DNA from: Bryobacterales bacterium
GTDB taxonomy: Bacteria; Acidobacteriota; Terriglobia; Bryobacterales; UBA6623
Direction of reading: 5' to 3'
Assembly (NCBI GenBank): GCA_028819235.1
Contig: JAPPMC010000312.1
Location: 66,606 to 130,605 of the forward strand
Length of the DNA stretch: 64,000 nucleotides
The translations under genes and the position numbers were made by a program. Each line of letters begins with the position of its first letter. Within the stretch, counting starts at the first letter, position 1. Below the pieces are notes generated by a model. That model ran no database searches, was not told where the DNA came from, and saw only the letters and a list, made by a program, of their open reading frames with translations. This document shows positions 19,204 through 28,257 of the stretch, in pieces.

Positions 19204-20421
19204 CTACTCCGGAACCCCGTTCTGGAAGATGGAATCGAGGATTCCTACAGCTTCGTCAGCATGCTCCCGGGTAATGATGAAGGGCGGCAGCATGCGCAGA
19301 ACGTTGCCCGCCGTGCAATTGATCAGCAGACCCGCTTCCTGCGCCATCGGGACGAATCCGCCGCCAGGGACCGTGAGCTCAACGCCAACCATGAGTCCCC
19401 TACCCCGCAGGCCGGACACAAACCCGTGTCGGGCCGCGAGCTCCAAGAGGCGACCCCGAAAGTAGGCCGAGACCTGTTTCACCCGCGGTATCAGGTCCGG
19501 GAGCATCCCCAAGAATTCGCGAGCCACCCTGCAGGCCAGAGCCCCGCCTCCAAACGTGGAGCCGTGCATTCCGGGTCCGAGTGCCCTAGAGGCGGACTCG
19601 CTGCAGATCACCGCGCCGATCGGCAAGCCTGCGCCCATAGGCTTGGCCACCGTGACCACGTCGGGAAGGTAGTCCGCACCCCAGTGGTGGTAGGCGAATC
19701 GTTCTCCGGTTCGGCCAAGCCCACACTGAATCTCGTCGCAGATCAATAACGCTTCGCTCTCGCTTGCTAGCTTCCGGGCAGCACGGGCAAACTCCTCTGA
19801 GACTTCGATGATCCCCCCCTCACCCAAGATCGGCTCGAAGATGATCCCCGCGGTCCGTTCACCAACGGCGGCCTCGAGTGCCGCGACGTCATTCGGGGGC
19901 ACGAACCGGACACCAGGGATCAGCGGCTCGAACGGCTCGCGGTACTTCGCCTGGCCGGTTACGGCGATGGCCCCCAACGTGCGGCCCCCAAAGGAGTTCT
20001 CGAGAGCGACGATCTCCGTCTTGGCTTGGTCGATCGCCCGCCCGCGTCCCTTGGCAATCTTCAGCGCAGCCTCCACGGCCTCTGCTCCGCTGTTGCAGAA
20101 GAACGCTCGCTGCAGGCCGCTCAGGGCCGCCAACTGCTCGGCCACCTCGCCCTGCAGCGAGTGGTAGTACAGATTGGAGCAGTGCATCAGCGTGCCCAGC
20201 TGGTCTCGGATGACCGCTATGACAGCGGGGTGAGAGTGCCCCAAGGCCATGACCCCGATGCCCGACATGAAATCAAGGTACTTACGCCCATCGGCACCAA
20301 CAAGGCGGACACCCTCACCGCGGCTGACAACCAAGGGGTATCGCCCGTAGTTGCGGACGACGTAGGCGTGGTCGCGCTCGACAATCTGGTCTGCGCTGGC
20401 GCTTGGCGAAGCGGCTGGCAT
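19204..20421 (-). CDS. argD: Class III aminotransferase, acetylornithine aminotransferase-like
   Basis: 405 codons from ATG 20421; the frame extends six codons further to 20439. It is a PLP enzyme of the ornithine/acetylornithine/4-aminobutyrate group. Typical elements are 'LDFMSGIGVMALGHSHPAV', 'CNSGAEAVEAALKIAKG', 'NSFGGRTLGAIAVTG', 'LICDEIQCGLGRTG' and the PLP lysine in 'VVTVAKPMGAGLPIGA'. 'GSTFGGGALACRVA' is also typical. The 'CNSGAEAVEAALK' and 'GEGGI' segments favour the ArgD subgroup, but the substrate could differ. No other arginine genes are in the window, and the downstream neighbour is an enolase-superfamily enzyme, so a role outside arginine synthesis is possible. Confidence 0.8.
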   Translation of the reverse strand: MPAASPSASADQIVERDHAYVVRNYGRYPLVVSRGEGVRLVGADGRKYLDFMSGIGVMALGHSHPAVIAVIRDQLGTLMHCSNLYYHSLQGEVAEQLAALSGLQRAFFCNSGAEAVEAALKIAKGRGRAIDQAKTEIVALENSFGGRTLGAIAVTGQAKYREPFEPLIPGVRFVPPNDVAALEAAVGERTAGIIFEPILGEGGIIEVSEEFARAARKLASESEALLICDEIQCGLGRTGERFAYHHWGADYLPDVVTVAKPMGAGLPIGAVICSESASRALGPGMHGSTFGGGALACRVAREFLGMLPDLIPRVKQVSAYFRGRLLELAARHGFVSGLRGRGLMVGVELTVPGGGFVPMAQEAGLLINCTAGNVLRMLPPFIITREHADEAVGILDSIFQNGVPE

Positions 20422-20678
20422 ATTTTCCCAGCCTAGCACCGGGCCAAGCGACTGATCCTCGGGCCTGCTCGGGCCTGCTCAAGCTCGGATGGTCGGCGAC
20501 CGACCGGGATGTCGTGGCCGACTCTTGCTCGGGCGGGGCAAACATGTAGCTCGTCGCGCGTACGCGTGCCGCTTCCCCGAAGGACTCCCGGCGGGCAGCC
20601 GTCGGGGCCCGAATCCGCGCGCCCCAAGACCCAAGGCCCGTCGGATGAAGAGGAACTGAAGGCGTGGTCGGGAGCAGG

Positions 20679-21548
20679 CTAGCTCGCCGGGCGGACTATC
20701 TCTAGCCTTCGCAGCCAGTCTTCCATGCGATCGGGCCATGTCGTGACCGGGAGGTCGGTGCGGCGCAGACCGTAGCCGTGGCCGCCGCTCTCGTAGATGT
20801 GCAGTTCGGCCGGCACGCCGGCACGCTTCAGGCGGATATACAGTTCGGCGACCGCGACGGAGCGGTCGCGGTCATCGTGGGTGATCACCATGAAGAACGG
20901 TGGGCAGTCCTTCGTTATTTGCGCCCCTTCCGGAACCCCGCCGGAGTAGATCGGGACCGCGAAGTCCGGTCGGAAGGAGACCGAATCGTGGGGGTCGACA
21001 GCGCCGTACAGCCGTTCCTTGACTAGGGAAGCGTAGCGGACCGGCGTTCCGCCGGCGGAGAATCCCATGATGCCGATCCGCGACGGGTCCACGCCGATCT
21101 CAGCAGCCCTTGCCCGGACCACGCTTACGGCTCGCTGCCCGTCTTGGGCTGCCGCCAGCCAAGGACGTGCCGGGTCGCGAGCGGGGACGCGGTACTTCAG
21201 CAGGATGCCGGTCACGCCGATGGAGTTCAGCCACTCGACCACTTCCGTTCCCTCAAGGTCCCAAGCGAGGATCGTGTGCCCCCCGCCCGGCGCAACGATC
21301 ACCGCAGCTCCGGTGTCCGCCTCCGCTGGAGGCTGGAAGATCGACAGCGTCGGATCGGAGACGTTCGTGATACGGGTTACCCTCCGCCCGTCGACGAGCC
21401 TGTCCTCCGGTCCCGTACGGTCGTACTCAGGGCCCAGATCGCCGGCCTCATCCGGGGGTTTGTCCGGCCATAGTCGCCAGACGACGGGCTCGGCCGCAGC
21501 AGCGGAGATCGCGAAGGCGAGTGCCAAGACGGCGCGGATGCTGGTCAT
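20679..21548 (-). CDS. Secreted alpha/beta hydrolase (xylanase/acetyl-esterase-like)
   Basis: 289 codons from ATG 21548, chosen because an AGGAG ribosome-binding site lies 4-5 nt before it and a Sec signal peptide follows directly (TSIRAVLALAFAIS, then AAAA). The mature protein is an alpha/beta hydrolase: 'VIVAPGGGHTILAWDLEG' is the oxyanion-hole strand, 'GIMGFSAGGTPVRYASL' is the nucleophile elbow, and 'VPAELHIYESGGHGYGL' carries the catalytic histidine; the acid is probably in 'ITHDDRDRSV'. This pattern fits the BD-FAE/acetyl-xylan-esterase-like branch found in polysaccharide degraders. The substrate is unknown. A 257-bp gap separates it from argD. Confidence 0.85.
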   Translation of the reverse strand: MTSIRAVLALAFAISAAAAEPVVWRLWPDKPPDEAGDLGPEYDRTGPEDRLVDGRRVTRITNVSDPTLSIFQPPAEADTGAAVIVAPGGGHTILAWDLEGTEVVEWLNSIGVTGILLKYRVPARDPARPWLAAAQDGQRAVSVVRARAAEIGVDPSRIGIMGFSAGGTPVRYASLVKERLYGAVDPHDSVSFRPDFAVPIYSGGVPEGAQITKDCPPFFMVITHDDRDRSVAVAELYIRLKRAGVPAELHIYESGGHGYGLRRTDLPVTTWPDRMEDWLRRLEIVRPAS

Positions 21549-22595
21549 TGCTCCTGCCATCCTATCGCTTCGGTGCCAGGTCGTGGCTACGCGCGCTGGC
21601 CTCGCCCGCATTCCGGCTTCATCGCCTGCACGGCAAGTGTTCGACCATGGGGCAGCGGTCGGTGTTCCGATGACGGCGAGGTCCACTCTCTCGCCAGAGG
21701 CAACAGGCGATTCTGGCTGGCATGCGGCGCCGGCCCCCCAATTGCGCTCTTCTGGCCAACCCACTTCGTAGCCGATGACCTCCAAAACGCGGGACCAACC
21801 GCGGAAGAGCGCCCATTCCCCGAACGCGGCTGTGGGGAGCCATCGCAGTACACCGGCCGTTGGTCTCCTTGTCGACCAAAGCCAGACCGCTTCGATCCGC
21901 CTGGCACATTTCCCCTACCGACGGCCCGTGCACAGCCATAGGTCGAATTCGAAGTGGGAGCTAATCGTGAGTACATTCTTCGGTGGCGGGAAACCGAGGC
22001 TCCCTGACCGTGGAGTACGATTGCCTGCCGGCCCCTCTCACGGCTGTGCCCTAGAGCCTTTCGAGACTTGGCCAAGCGCTGCAGCAGCAACTATATCCGC
22101 GAGAATTGGCCGATTGAAGTGGGAGTCAAGCGTGGACAGTTGAGAGTCCCACTGAACTCCCGGCCATCGACCTTGCTACTAAGCGGCCTCTCAGAGCTTG
22201 GTGTCACGGACGAATAGGGCTCGCTCCATGAATCCCGTCCGAGTGTGAGGACGGATTTCGCTGAGACTCAAGAGTGGGCTGGTCGTCATCCCGCAGCCCG
22301 TCAGTTCGTGCATGTGCGTTCGCGAGACCCGCTCGTTGATCGCGTGGACCACCGTGCGCCCGGAGAGCGTTCCCTGATTTTCATTTGGTGCGCTGACGAC
22401 GATGCACACGACGGACGTTCAGTGGTTTGCTGGGACTAAGAGGCGGACGGCTGGGTCCTAACCGAGGAAGGCAGGGAACGTAGCCGAGCACCGTGAGCTA
22501 CTCGACGATCCTCGGCGATTCGGGGCATTCCTGAGGGCATCGCAGAGGCACCTAGCATGACCTGCGTACATACTACGGAATGAGACTGGAGTCAC
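21549..22595 (+). other. About 1 kb with no supportable gene
   Basis: Open frames here lack ribosome-binding sites and recognisable motifs, and overlapping frames are equally long on both strands. Two short near-identical strings, GAAGTGGGAG (21952-21961 and 22114-22123), have similar flanks. The second is part of a weak hairpin with GTGGGA and TCCCAC arms. This may be the remains of a lost gene or element, but nothing can be named. It marks the left border of the defence-related region. Confidence 0.4.
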
Positions 22596-23744
22596 ATGGG
22601 CAGCTATCAGTTCTATGAGTTTCGGGCGATTGATCAGGCGCTCGCCGATCAAGACCGGGAACGGCTGAGGAGGATCTCTTCGAGGGCGGAGATCACTTCA
22701 AGGAGCATGACCAACGTCTACAACTATGGCGACTTCCGCGGGGACAGCCTTGAGCTGATGGAGCGCTGGTTTGACTTGCACCTGTACATCGCCAGCTGGG
22801 GAACCAGAAAAATGATGATCCGTCTTCCGGCCAGGTTGGCAGATCGTCGGCATCTGGAGCGGTTCGTGGAAGAGGTTGATGAGGTCCAATTCATCCATCG
22901 GGGTCAGAACCTCATTGTTGAGATCAACTTCGACGACGAGGGCTCGGAGAATCGATACTTCGACGAGTGGGAACACGGTGACGGCTGGCTCGATGCGCTG
23001 GCACCCCTGCGTACCGACCTGCTGGCCGGCGACCACAGGCTGTTCTATATCCTGTGGCTGACTGCAGTCGAGAATAACCTCCTCCTTGATGACGCGAAAG
23101 AACCGCTGCCGGGGATTGGGCCGCTCTCGAACCCACTTCGAAAGTTCGCGAAGTTTTTCGACGTTGACTCGGATCTTGTGCAGGCGGCGGCCGCCTCTCC
23201 AGTCGGCACTGACGCCGGCGCCTCCTTCGCACTCGCGATGCGCAGGGCGATCCAGTCTCTTCCTGAGGCGGAGAAGACAGCGCTCCTCGTACGGCTCGTG
23301 GAGGGCGACGTGCATGTCGGGCCCGAGCTTCGAAGCAGGATTAGGACCGATTTGTACATGGAGCAAACTCGGTCCGGTGTCAAGCATCGTACGGTAGCGG
23401 AGCTTCGCGAGGGTGCCTCGGCTGTGCGAAAGGCGCGAGCCAGAAAGAAGAGGGAAGAACGCCGTAGGAAGGAGGAATAGGCCAGACGGGCACAGCGGGC
23501 GCGGCTGGATGAACTGAAACGGCGTGGAGCCCGAGTTTGGGACGAGGTCGAGAAGGAGATCGAGTCCAAGAATGCGAAGAGCTATGACCGGGCGATCGAG
23601 ATCCTGAAGGACCTGCAAGTTCTGGCTCGGGAAGAAGGCGAGACCCTAGAGTTCATTCAACGGATCGATGCAATCCGCAGTCGCCACATGTACAAGCAAG
23701 CATTCTTGCGCCGCCTGAGAACCAACAAGATCGGGTACAACTGA
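22596..23744 (+). pseudogene. Conserved hypothetical protein interrupted by an in-frame amber codon
   Basis: From ATG 22596 the frame codes 294 residues, then TAG (23478-23480), and then continues open in the same phase for 87 more codons to TGA 23742-23744. The part after TAG looks coding: charged helical sequence 'LDELKRRGARVWDEVEKEIE', 'YDRAIEILKDLQVLA' and 'RRLRTNKIGYN'. It continues the lysine/arginine/glutamate-rich coiled region before the stop. The N-terminus ('YQFYEFRAID', 'SSRAEITSRS', 'YNYGDFRGDSLELMERWFD', 'YIASWGTRKMMIRLP') matches a conserved family of unknown function that I recall near SWIM zinc-finger genes. The amber codon is either a nonsense mutation or is read through. 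It converges with mcrC. Confidence 0.65.
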
Positions 23745-24062
23745 GCGCCAATCGCATTCCCGGAGCTCTGTTTGGCATGAACGGGGGGGGATCCTGAAAA
23801 CGACGCTTGCCGGCACGCCAGTCGGCCGTTGAGCCGCCTTGGCACGTCGGGGTGAGGAGGCGATCCAAGAAGCGTGAAGTGGCAGTGTCTTTGACCTACT
23901 TGGCTCACGGTGGCTCTGGCTCTCGTGGGGTTTGGTGAGCCCGGACCGGCACTCTCGGACCAATCAAATGGGCAATCGGGAACTCGGACGCGAACTGATC
24001 CTTCACGACGGGTTGCTTGCATGCGCCTCAGGTCGGGGGCCGTGAGGGCTGCTTCGCCTAGA
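23745..24062 (+). other. Intergenic gap between two convergent genes
   Basis: 318 bp between the amber-interrupted gene and the mcrC stop. No gene, tRNA or clear terminator was recognised. A run of eight G residues (23783-23790) is the only local oddity. Confidence 0.4.
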
Positions 24063-25340
24063 TCAGGTCGTCGCCAGCGTCCGCAGGGCACCCCGCACAC
24101 TGCTCTGGGACCCCTCGACCGAGCTGACATCGAAGGGCAAACAGACGAGCTTCAGGCCGTCGAAGAACCGCACGGCTACGGGACTGGTGAAGTCGCCGTT
24201 CCGAGGGTAGACCAAGGCAACGGTTCGACACTTGTATCGCTTAGCGTAGACGTAGAGCTGATACACGTCGGAATTGGCAATTCCGTGGATAGGGTTGGAG
24301 CCTCCCTTGCCGATGCGCTTCCACTTTGCGTCGAGGATGAACCGGACAGTGCCGAGTGGTTTGCAGAGTGAAATGTCCGGCTTCGTCGCGAAGACGCGAC
24401 TGCCGCCCTTCGACGCCATGTGCTTACGGGGCCCTTGGGCGACCACTTGGAAGTCAGTCTGACGGCGAAAGCTATGGGTTACGAAGTCTTCATAGACCTC
24501 CTCCATCGGAAAGAGCAGGGACTGATTGACGTGCCTGCCGGACCAGGTCGCTAGCCCTCGGTTGAAGAGAAAGAGGTCGACCCACTGCATGACCCGGTCG
24601 TAGTGCTGCATGGAGCGATCTATGCTGTGGCTGCGCCAGTCAGCGCGTGGGACTCGCGCCGGTGGCACGGCGCTGAACGCCGGTTCAAGATCCGCTAGGA
24701 GCCGCTGGTTGCGCTCGTTGCGCACGATGGGCCTGAGCCGGTCGAGGGTGGTACGGATGAGCCGGTTGGCGGGGCGGTTGGGGCTCAGGTCGTCGTGCTC
24801 TACGAAAAAACGCGAACGGTCGGTCTGGTTCTTCCGCAAATGATGTTGGAAGGCAATGCGACCGCGGAGATAGGGCAGATTCTCTAGGGTCACCACGTAC
24901 TGTCGAGCGAGGCCGCCTCGAACTAGTAGGCTGACGTTCTCAAGGAAGAGTCGGACAAAGACCTCAAGCATGGGGTATCGGCGAAGCGTCCGGATGGCAC
25001 TGGGAGGGAGGTTCGCAGCCTTCTTCAAGCCTCGGTAGGCACGCAGCATCGTTAGGAACACCTCACGAGACTGCTCGTGGCCCGCGTACGCGGCTCCGCC
25101 AAGGTCGATCTTGGGCAGAATCTCAACGATTCTGCGACGCCTTGTTGTGATCATGCCAACGTAGTTGGTCGCATGGAGCCTGCCGCTTCGGCCAAAGCGC
25201 AGGACAGGGCGGTATCCGAGTTCCTGCATCGGACGTGCAACGTCGCGCGCGAACGCCTTCAGATCCTCCAGATCTCGCTTTTCGAGTCCCTTCCCGATGC
25301 GGAACTCTTCATATTCTCGGATGGTGTAGACGCCTGACAT
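24063..25340 (-). CDS. mcrC: McrC-like endonuclease subunit of a modification-dependent restriction system
   Basis: 425 codons. McrC joins McrB to cut DNA carrying modified cytosine, with McrB supplying GTP hydrolysis. The C-terminal half contains the PD-(D/E)xK nuclease core: 'FATKPDISLCKPLG' (catalytic D) and 'VRFILDAKWKRIGKG' (D-x-K). A 'IANSDVYQLYVYAKRY' helix follows with the conserved Q-Y pair. The middle has 'LPYLRGRIAFQHHLRKN' and 'HDDLSPNRPANRLIRT', typical McrC/LlaJI-type segments. The start lies 3 bp after the mcrB stop, so both are one transcript. The residues needed for cleavage are present. Confidence 0.9.
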   Translation of the reverse strand: MSGVYTIREYEEFRIGKGLEKRDLEDLKAFARDVARPMQELGYRPVLRFGRSGRLHATNYVGMITTRRRRIVEILPKIDLGGAAYAGHEQSREVFLTMLRAYRGLKKAANLPPSAIRTLRRYPMLEVFVRLFLENVSLLVRGGLARQYVVTLENLPYLRGRIAFQHHLRKNQTDRSRFFVEHDDLSPNRPANRLIRTTLDRLRPIVRNERNQRLLADLEPAFSAVPPARVPRADWRSHSIDRSMQHYDRVMQWVDLFLFNRGLATWSGRHVNQSLLFPMEEVYEDFVTHSFRRQTDFQVVAQGPRKHMASKGGSRVFATKPDISLCKPLGTVRFILDAKWKRIGKGGSNPIHGIANSDVYQLYVYAKRYKCRTVALVYPRNGDFTSPVAVRFFDGLKLVCLPFDVSSVEGSQSSVRGALRTLATT

Positions 25341-25343
25341 GCG

Positions 25344-27494
25344 TCAAGACTGATCAGCGCCCAGGTCGCGACTCTCTTCCGTCGGCTGGTTGCGACCGAC
25401 CGAGGCACTTTCGTCGTATATGAGCTGGTATTGGACTGGGTCCCGCCACTCCGTCGCCGTCGCCGGAAGCACTTCGTGGATGGTAGTATCGGGATCCAGC
25501 AGGCCCTCGTCCACCAAGCTGAGCTCTTGCTCGCCTTCGCGCTTCTCGACGACGAAAGCCGATCCGCCCAACACTAGCCGGATTTTCGACCAGTCATCAT
25601 AAAAGTACTCTGCCAACAGAGGGACGATGGACTTGCGAAACGTTGCGGCCAGCGACTCGATGTCATTCACGCGGAAGAGGTAGGTGTGTCCTATCTGGCG
25701 TTCACGATCCAAGAGCAGCGAGATACGGTCGTTAATCACCTTGAGCATCTTGCGGAGATCGACTCCGGCAATGTCATTTGCGATGAGCTGGTGATCCGGG
25801 TCGGGCATCATCTCCACATGGTCGAACCGGCGCCGAAGCGCTGTGTCGAGAGGGAGAATGGAGCGATCGGCCGTGTTCATGGTTCCGATGATGTGCAGGT
25901 TGCGCGGAACTCCGAAGCTGTCGCCGGAATAGGGCAGCGTGACCTTCGTCGCCTCTTCTTCGCCGAGGCGGCGGGACGGTTCAATCAGCGTGATGAGCTC
26001 GCCGAGGATCTTGGGGATGTTACCCCGGTTGATCTCGTCGATGATCAAGACGTATGGGAGGTCCGGATCATTCAGCGCCGCGTCCACGATCCTCTTGAAA
26101 ATGCCGGGCCGGAGTTCATAGCCGATGTCCCCCTCCTTGGCAAGCCGGGGCCGGATGCCTTCGACGAAGTCCTCGTATGAATAACTCTGGTGGAAGGTGA
26201 CCATGGCGATCTGGCCCGTCTTACTCTCTGGATCGAAGCGGAGCCTGCGTAATTCCGCCCGATGTTCCTCAGTGACTTCGTCCACCTCGATCCCCTTCAC
26301 GATGGCCATCGCGCGGGTCGTCGTGCCATACGTCTTGCCGGTGCCGGGCGGGCCGTAGAGGATCTGGTTGAGTTCGTGGACGGCGCTAGGTGTCGGGCCG
26401 TCTGGCTGCGGCAACAAATCCATAGTCGCTGAGTAAGCCACGGACTTGGCGAAGGCCGCGTAGGAGCCGCGGCCAGCTCTCGAGAAACGGACCGTCGGCA
26501 TGTTGGCGGCCAAGATCGCCCGCTTCTTGTTCACCCACACGACGTGAATGCGGCCATTCTGCTGCAGCAGCTCGCTGTAGTCATTGCGATACACGATCCC
26601 AATCCCGCGCCCTTCTCGTTTCCCAGAGTGGACAAGAATGACATCGCCGGCCTTAGGTTTGTCAAGTGGGCTAGCCAGCTTGAGAATCAGAGGAACGTCG
26701 CCTTCAGTAGCCGAGCGATTGTCTCCTTGACCAGCGTGGTACACCCAATTGTTGTCGAGGAAATCGAGCCACGACTCTTCAGTCGCGCTGATCTGGTACC
26801 AGCGGTTACCTTCGCGCGGAAGGGTCCCTTTCGTCCACAGGTAACCGATGATGTTGACGTCGTAGCACTCACAGCTTGGGAACGCGGACCGGATCTTGTC
26901 CGTTTCCCTGTAATACTCGGCCCAAGAAATCTTCGCTCGTGGCGCGTCAGATCCTCCTATACCTAGCGGCAACACAGCCGCCCTGTCAAATGGCAAAAAC
27001 TCTTTCGGATTGATCAGGAAGAGGACTTGTGTGAGCTTCGCGACGCCGACCCCCCTGATCTGAAGCGTCGAGTCGAACGTGTTGGCGATGGCGGAGTCGT
27101 CCGATGTGCCATCGAAAGCCCGAGCCCTATCGAACATGTTCCAAAGAAGTTGTGGATCAGCTCCAGTGTTGTTGAACATCACCGTGACCCCGGGCGGAGT
27201 CGGAAAGATGAATCCGTCGCTAAAGCTATGGTCAAGGTCACTCTCAATCCCGAACACCTTCGAGATACTCGCGTAGACCGTCCTCCTCTTTTCCGGCTTG
27301 CCTCCGGCAATTGCGGCGAGATGGTAGAAGAATGTCAGCGGGTCGGCTCTCTCATCACCTTGATCAAGCACGGCGCACCTCAGCCCGGCCCAATCCACCC
27401 TCTTCACCCTCTCGACGAGGCCCGAGTGCCGAACCTGCCCAACCTGTTTCGCTAGTGCCTCAAACCAAGGTACCCATTGGAACAGCTGCTTCAT
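25344..27494 (-). CDS. mcrB: McrB-like GTPase with N-terminal reader region and EVE-like domain
   Basis: 716 codons. The C-terminal AAA+ motor has Walker A 'GPPGTGKT' (residues 381-388), 'TFHQSYSYEDFVEGIRP', Walker B 'VLIIDEINRGNIPKILGEL' and the McrB-specific 'GTMNTADRSI', which recognises GTP. 'ALRRRFDHVEMMPD' follows as the arginine-finger region. Residues about 235-345 ('RWYQISATEESWLDFL', 'AGDVILVHSGKREGRGIGIVYR') look like an EVE/PUA-like fold, a known reader of modified bases in such fusions. Residues 1-230 form another domain I do not recognise, containing 'QIRGVGVAKLTQVLFLINP'. Its ATG overlaps the stop of a 66-codon frame upstream (ATGA, 27491-27494). Confidence 0.88.
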   Translation of the reverse strand: MKQLFQWVPWFEALAKQVGQVRHSGLVERVKRVDWAGLRCAVLDQGDERADPLTFFYHLAAIAGGKPEKRRTVYASISKVFGIESDLDHSFSDGFIFPTPPGVTVMFNNTGADPQLLWNMFDRARAFDGTSDDSAIANTFDSTLQIRGVGVAKLTQVLFLINPKEFLPFDRAAVLPLGIGGSDAPRAKISWAEYYRETDKIRSAFPSCECYDVNIIGYLWTKGTLPREGNRWYQISATEESWLDFLDNNWVYHAGQGDNRSATEGDVPLILKLASPLDKPKAGDVILVHSGKREGRGIGIVYRNDYSELLQQNGRIHVVWVNKKRAILAANMPTVRFSRAGRGSYAAFAKSVAYSATMDLLPQPDGPTPSAVHELNQILYGPPGTGKTYGTTTRAMAIVKGIEVDEVTEEHRAELRRLRFDPESKTGQIAMVTFHQSYSYEDFVEGIRPRLAKEGDIGYELRPGIFKRIVDAALNDPDLPYVLIIDEINRGNIPKILGELITLIEPSRRLGEEEATKVTLPYSGDSFGVPRNLHIIGTMNTADRSILPLDTALRRRFDHVEMMPDPDHQLIANDIAGVDLRKMLKVINDRISLLLDRERQIGHTYLFRVNDIESLAATFRKSIVPLLAEYFYDDWSKIRLVLGGSAFVVEKREGEQELSLVDEGLLDPDTTIHEVLPATATEWRDPVQYQLIYDESASVGRNQPTEESRDLGADQS

Positions 27495-27691
27495 CCGCGC
27501 ACCCCGCTCATCTCCTCTGCTCGCTTACGGAAGTCATCCTTGTCGTTCAATGATCTCACCTCATCGCCGATCAGGTTTAGCGGCAGGATCCGTGTCGCCC
27601 ATCCCACAATATGCGGCAGGTGGCTGGTAGGGCCCGGCAGGCTACCCCATTGACAGGCCGTTAGCGGTTCAAGAGTGCGCAGGACAGTCAA
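27491..27691 (-). CDS. Short frame coupled to mcrB, possible gene remnant
   Basis: 66 codons from TTG 27691, directly preceded by an in-frame TGA (27692-27694). It ends in an ATGA overlap with mcrB. The last 30 residues ('LIGDEVRSLNDKDDFRKRAEEM') look like a plausible soluble helix; the first 30 do not resemble anything. The overlap argues that a real gene once ended here, perhaps a longer third component of the system now truncated. No family recognised. Confidence 0.35.
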   Translation of the reverse strand: MTVLRTLEPLTACQWGSLPGPTSHLPHIVGWATRILPLNLIGDEVRSLNDKDDFRKRAEEMSGVRG

Positions 27692-28257
27692 TCAGGGTCG
27701 GTGCCGAGCGCTGCCTCCGTCCGCTCGATGGCGCGCAACCGCCCCCGAAACTTCGCGCCACACCGTATCGGCCTCTGTTCTATGACAATTGCAAGGGTAC
27801 GAAGGCGGGGTGACGCCTGTAAGCGATTCTCCCAAGCTGCGCGGGGCAGCACATCCTTGGCCATTTCCGTTGCTCACAGGTTTCCCCCGCAGCTTCCTCC
27901 AGGGCTAGGCGAGCGTGGGCCCGCTTACCGATTAGGCTGCACAGTGACTCATCGTCCCGCACGATTCGGCCGCAGGGCCATTGGGCGCAGGCCCCGTAGC
28001 TTGCAGCGCCAGAGCGGACGTTCGCCACCGCTCACCGACAGCCCTTCCTCCAGCTTCGGACGTGCAGGCTTGGGCCCAGTTCGCAGCCCTGTTCTGATGT
28101 GCACCCGACCATTGCCGCCAGACGTCGGGCTCGGAGGCAGCAAGGGCGATCCCAAACGGGAGGGCAGATGGCACGCCGGCACAGGTGCTGATCATTCGTC
28201 CTGCTGTCCCGCTGCCGTACCATCGCGACGCGCGGGAACGGCCAGAGGCCCTGTCCG
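27692..28257 (-). other. 566-bp gap upstream of the mcrBC operon
   Basis: No credible coding frame was seen. Frames on both strands are arginine/proline/serine-rich without ribosome-binding sites. The mcrBC promoter probably lies here, but no clear -35/-10 pair was found by eye. Remnants of a gene ending at 27491 could occupy part of it. Confidence 0.4.

Noticed and set aside
21952..22123. Short repeated GAAGTGGGAG strings as possible insertion-sequence ends
   Set aside because: Same orientation, only about 10 bp exact, no transposase frame between or beside them.
23910..24371. 153-codon plus-strand frame opposite mcrC
   Set aside because: Its C-terminal half is antisense to mcrC; no ribosome-binding site or motif.
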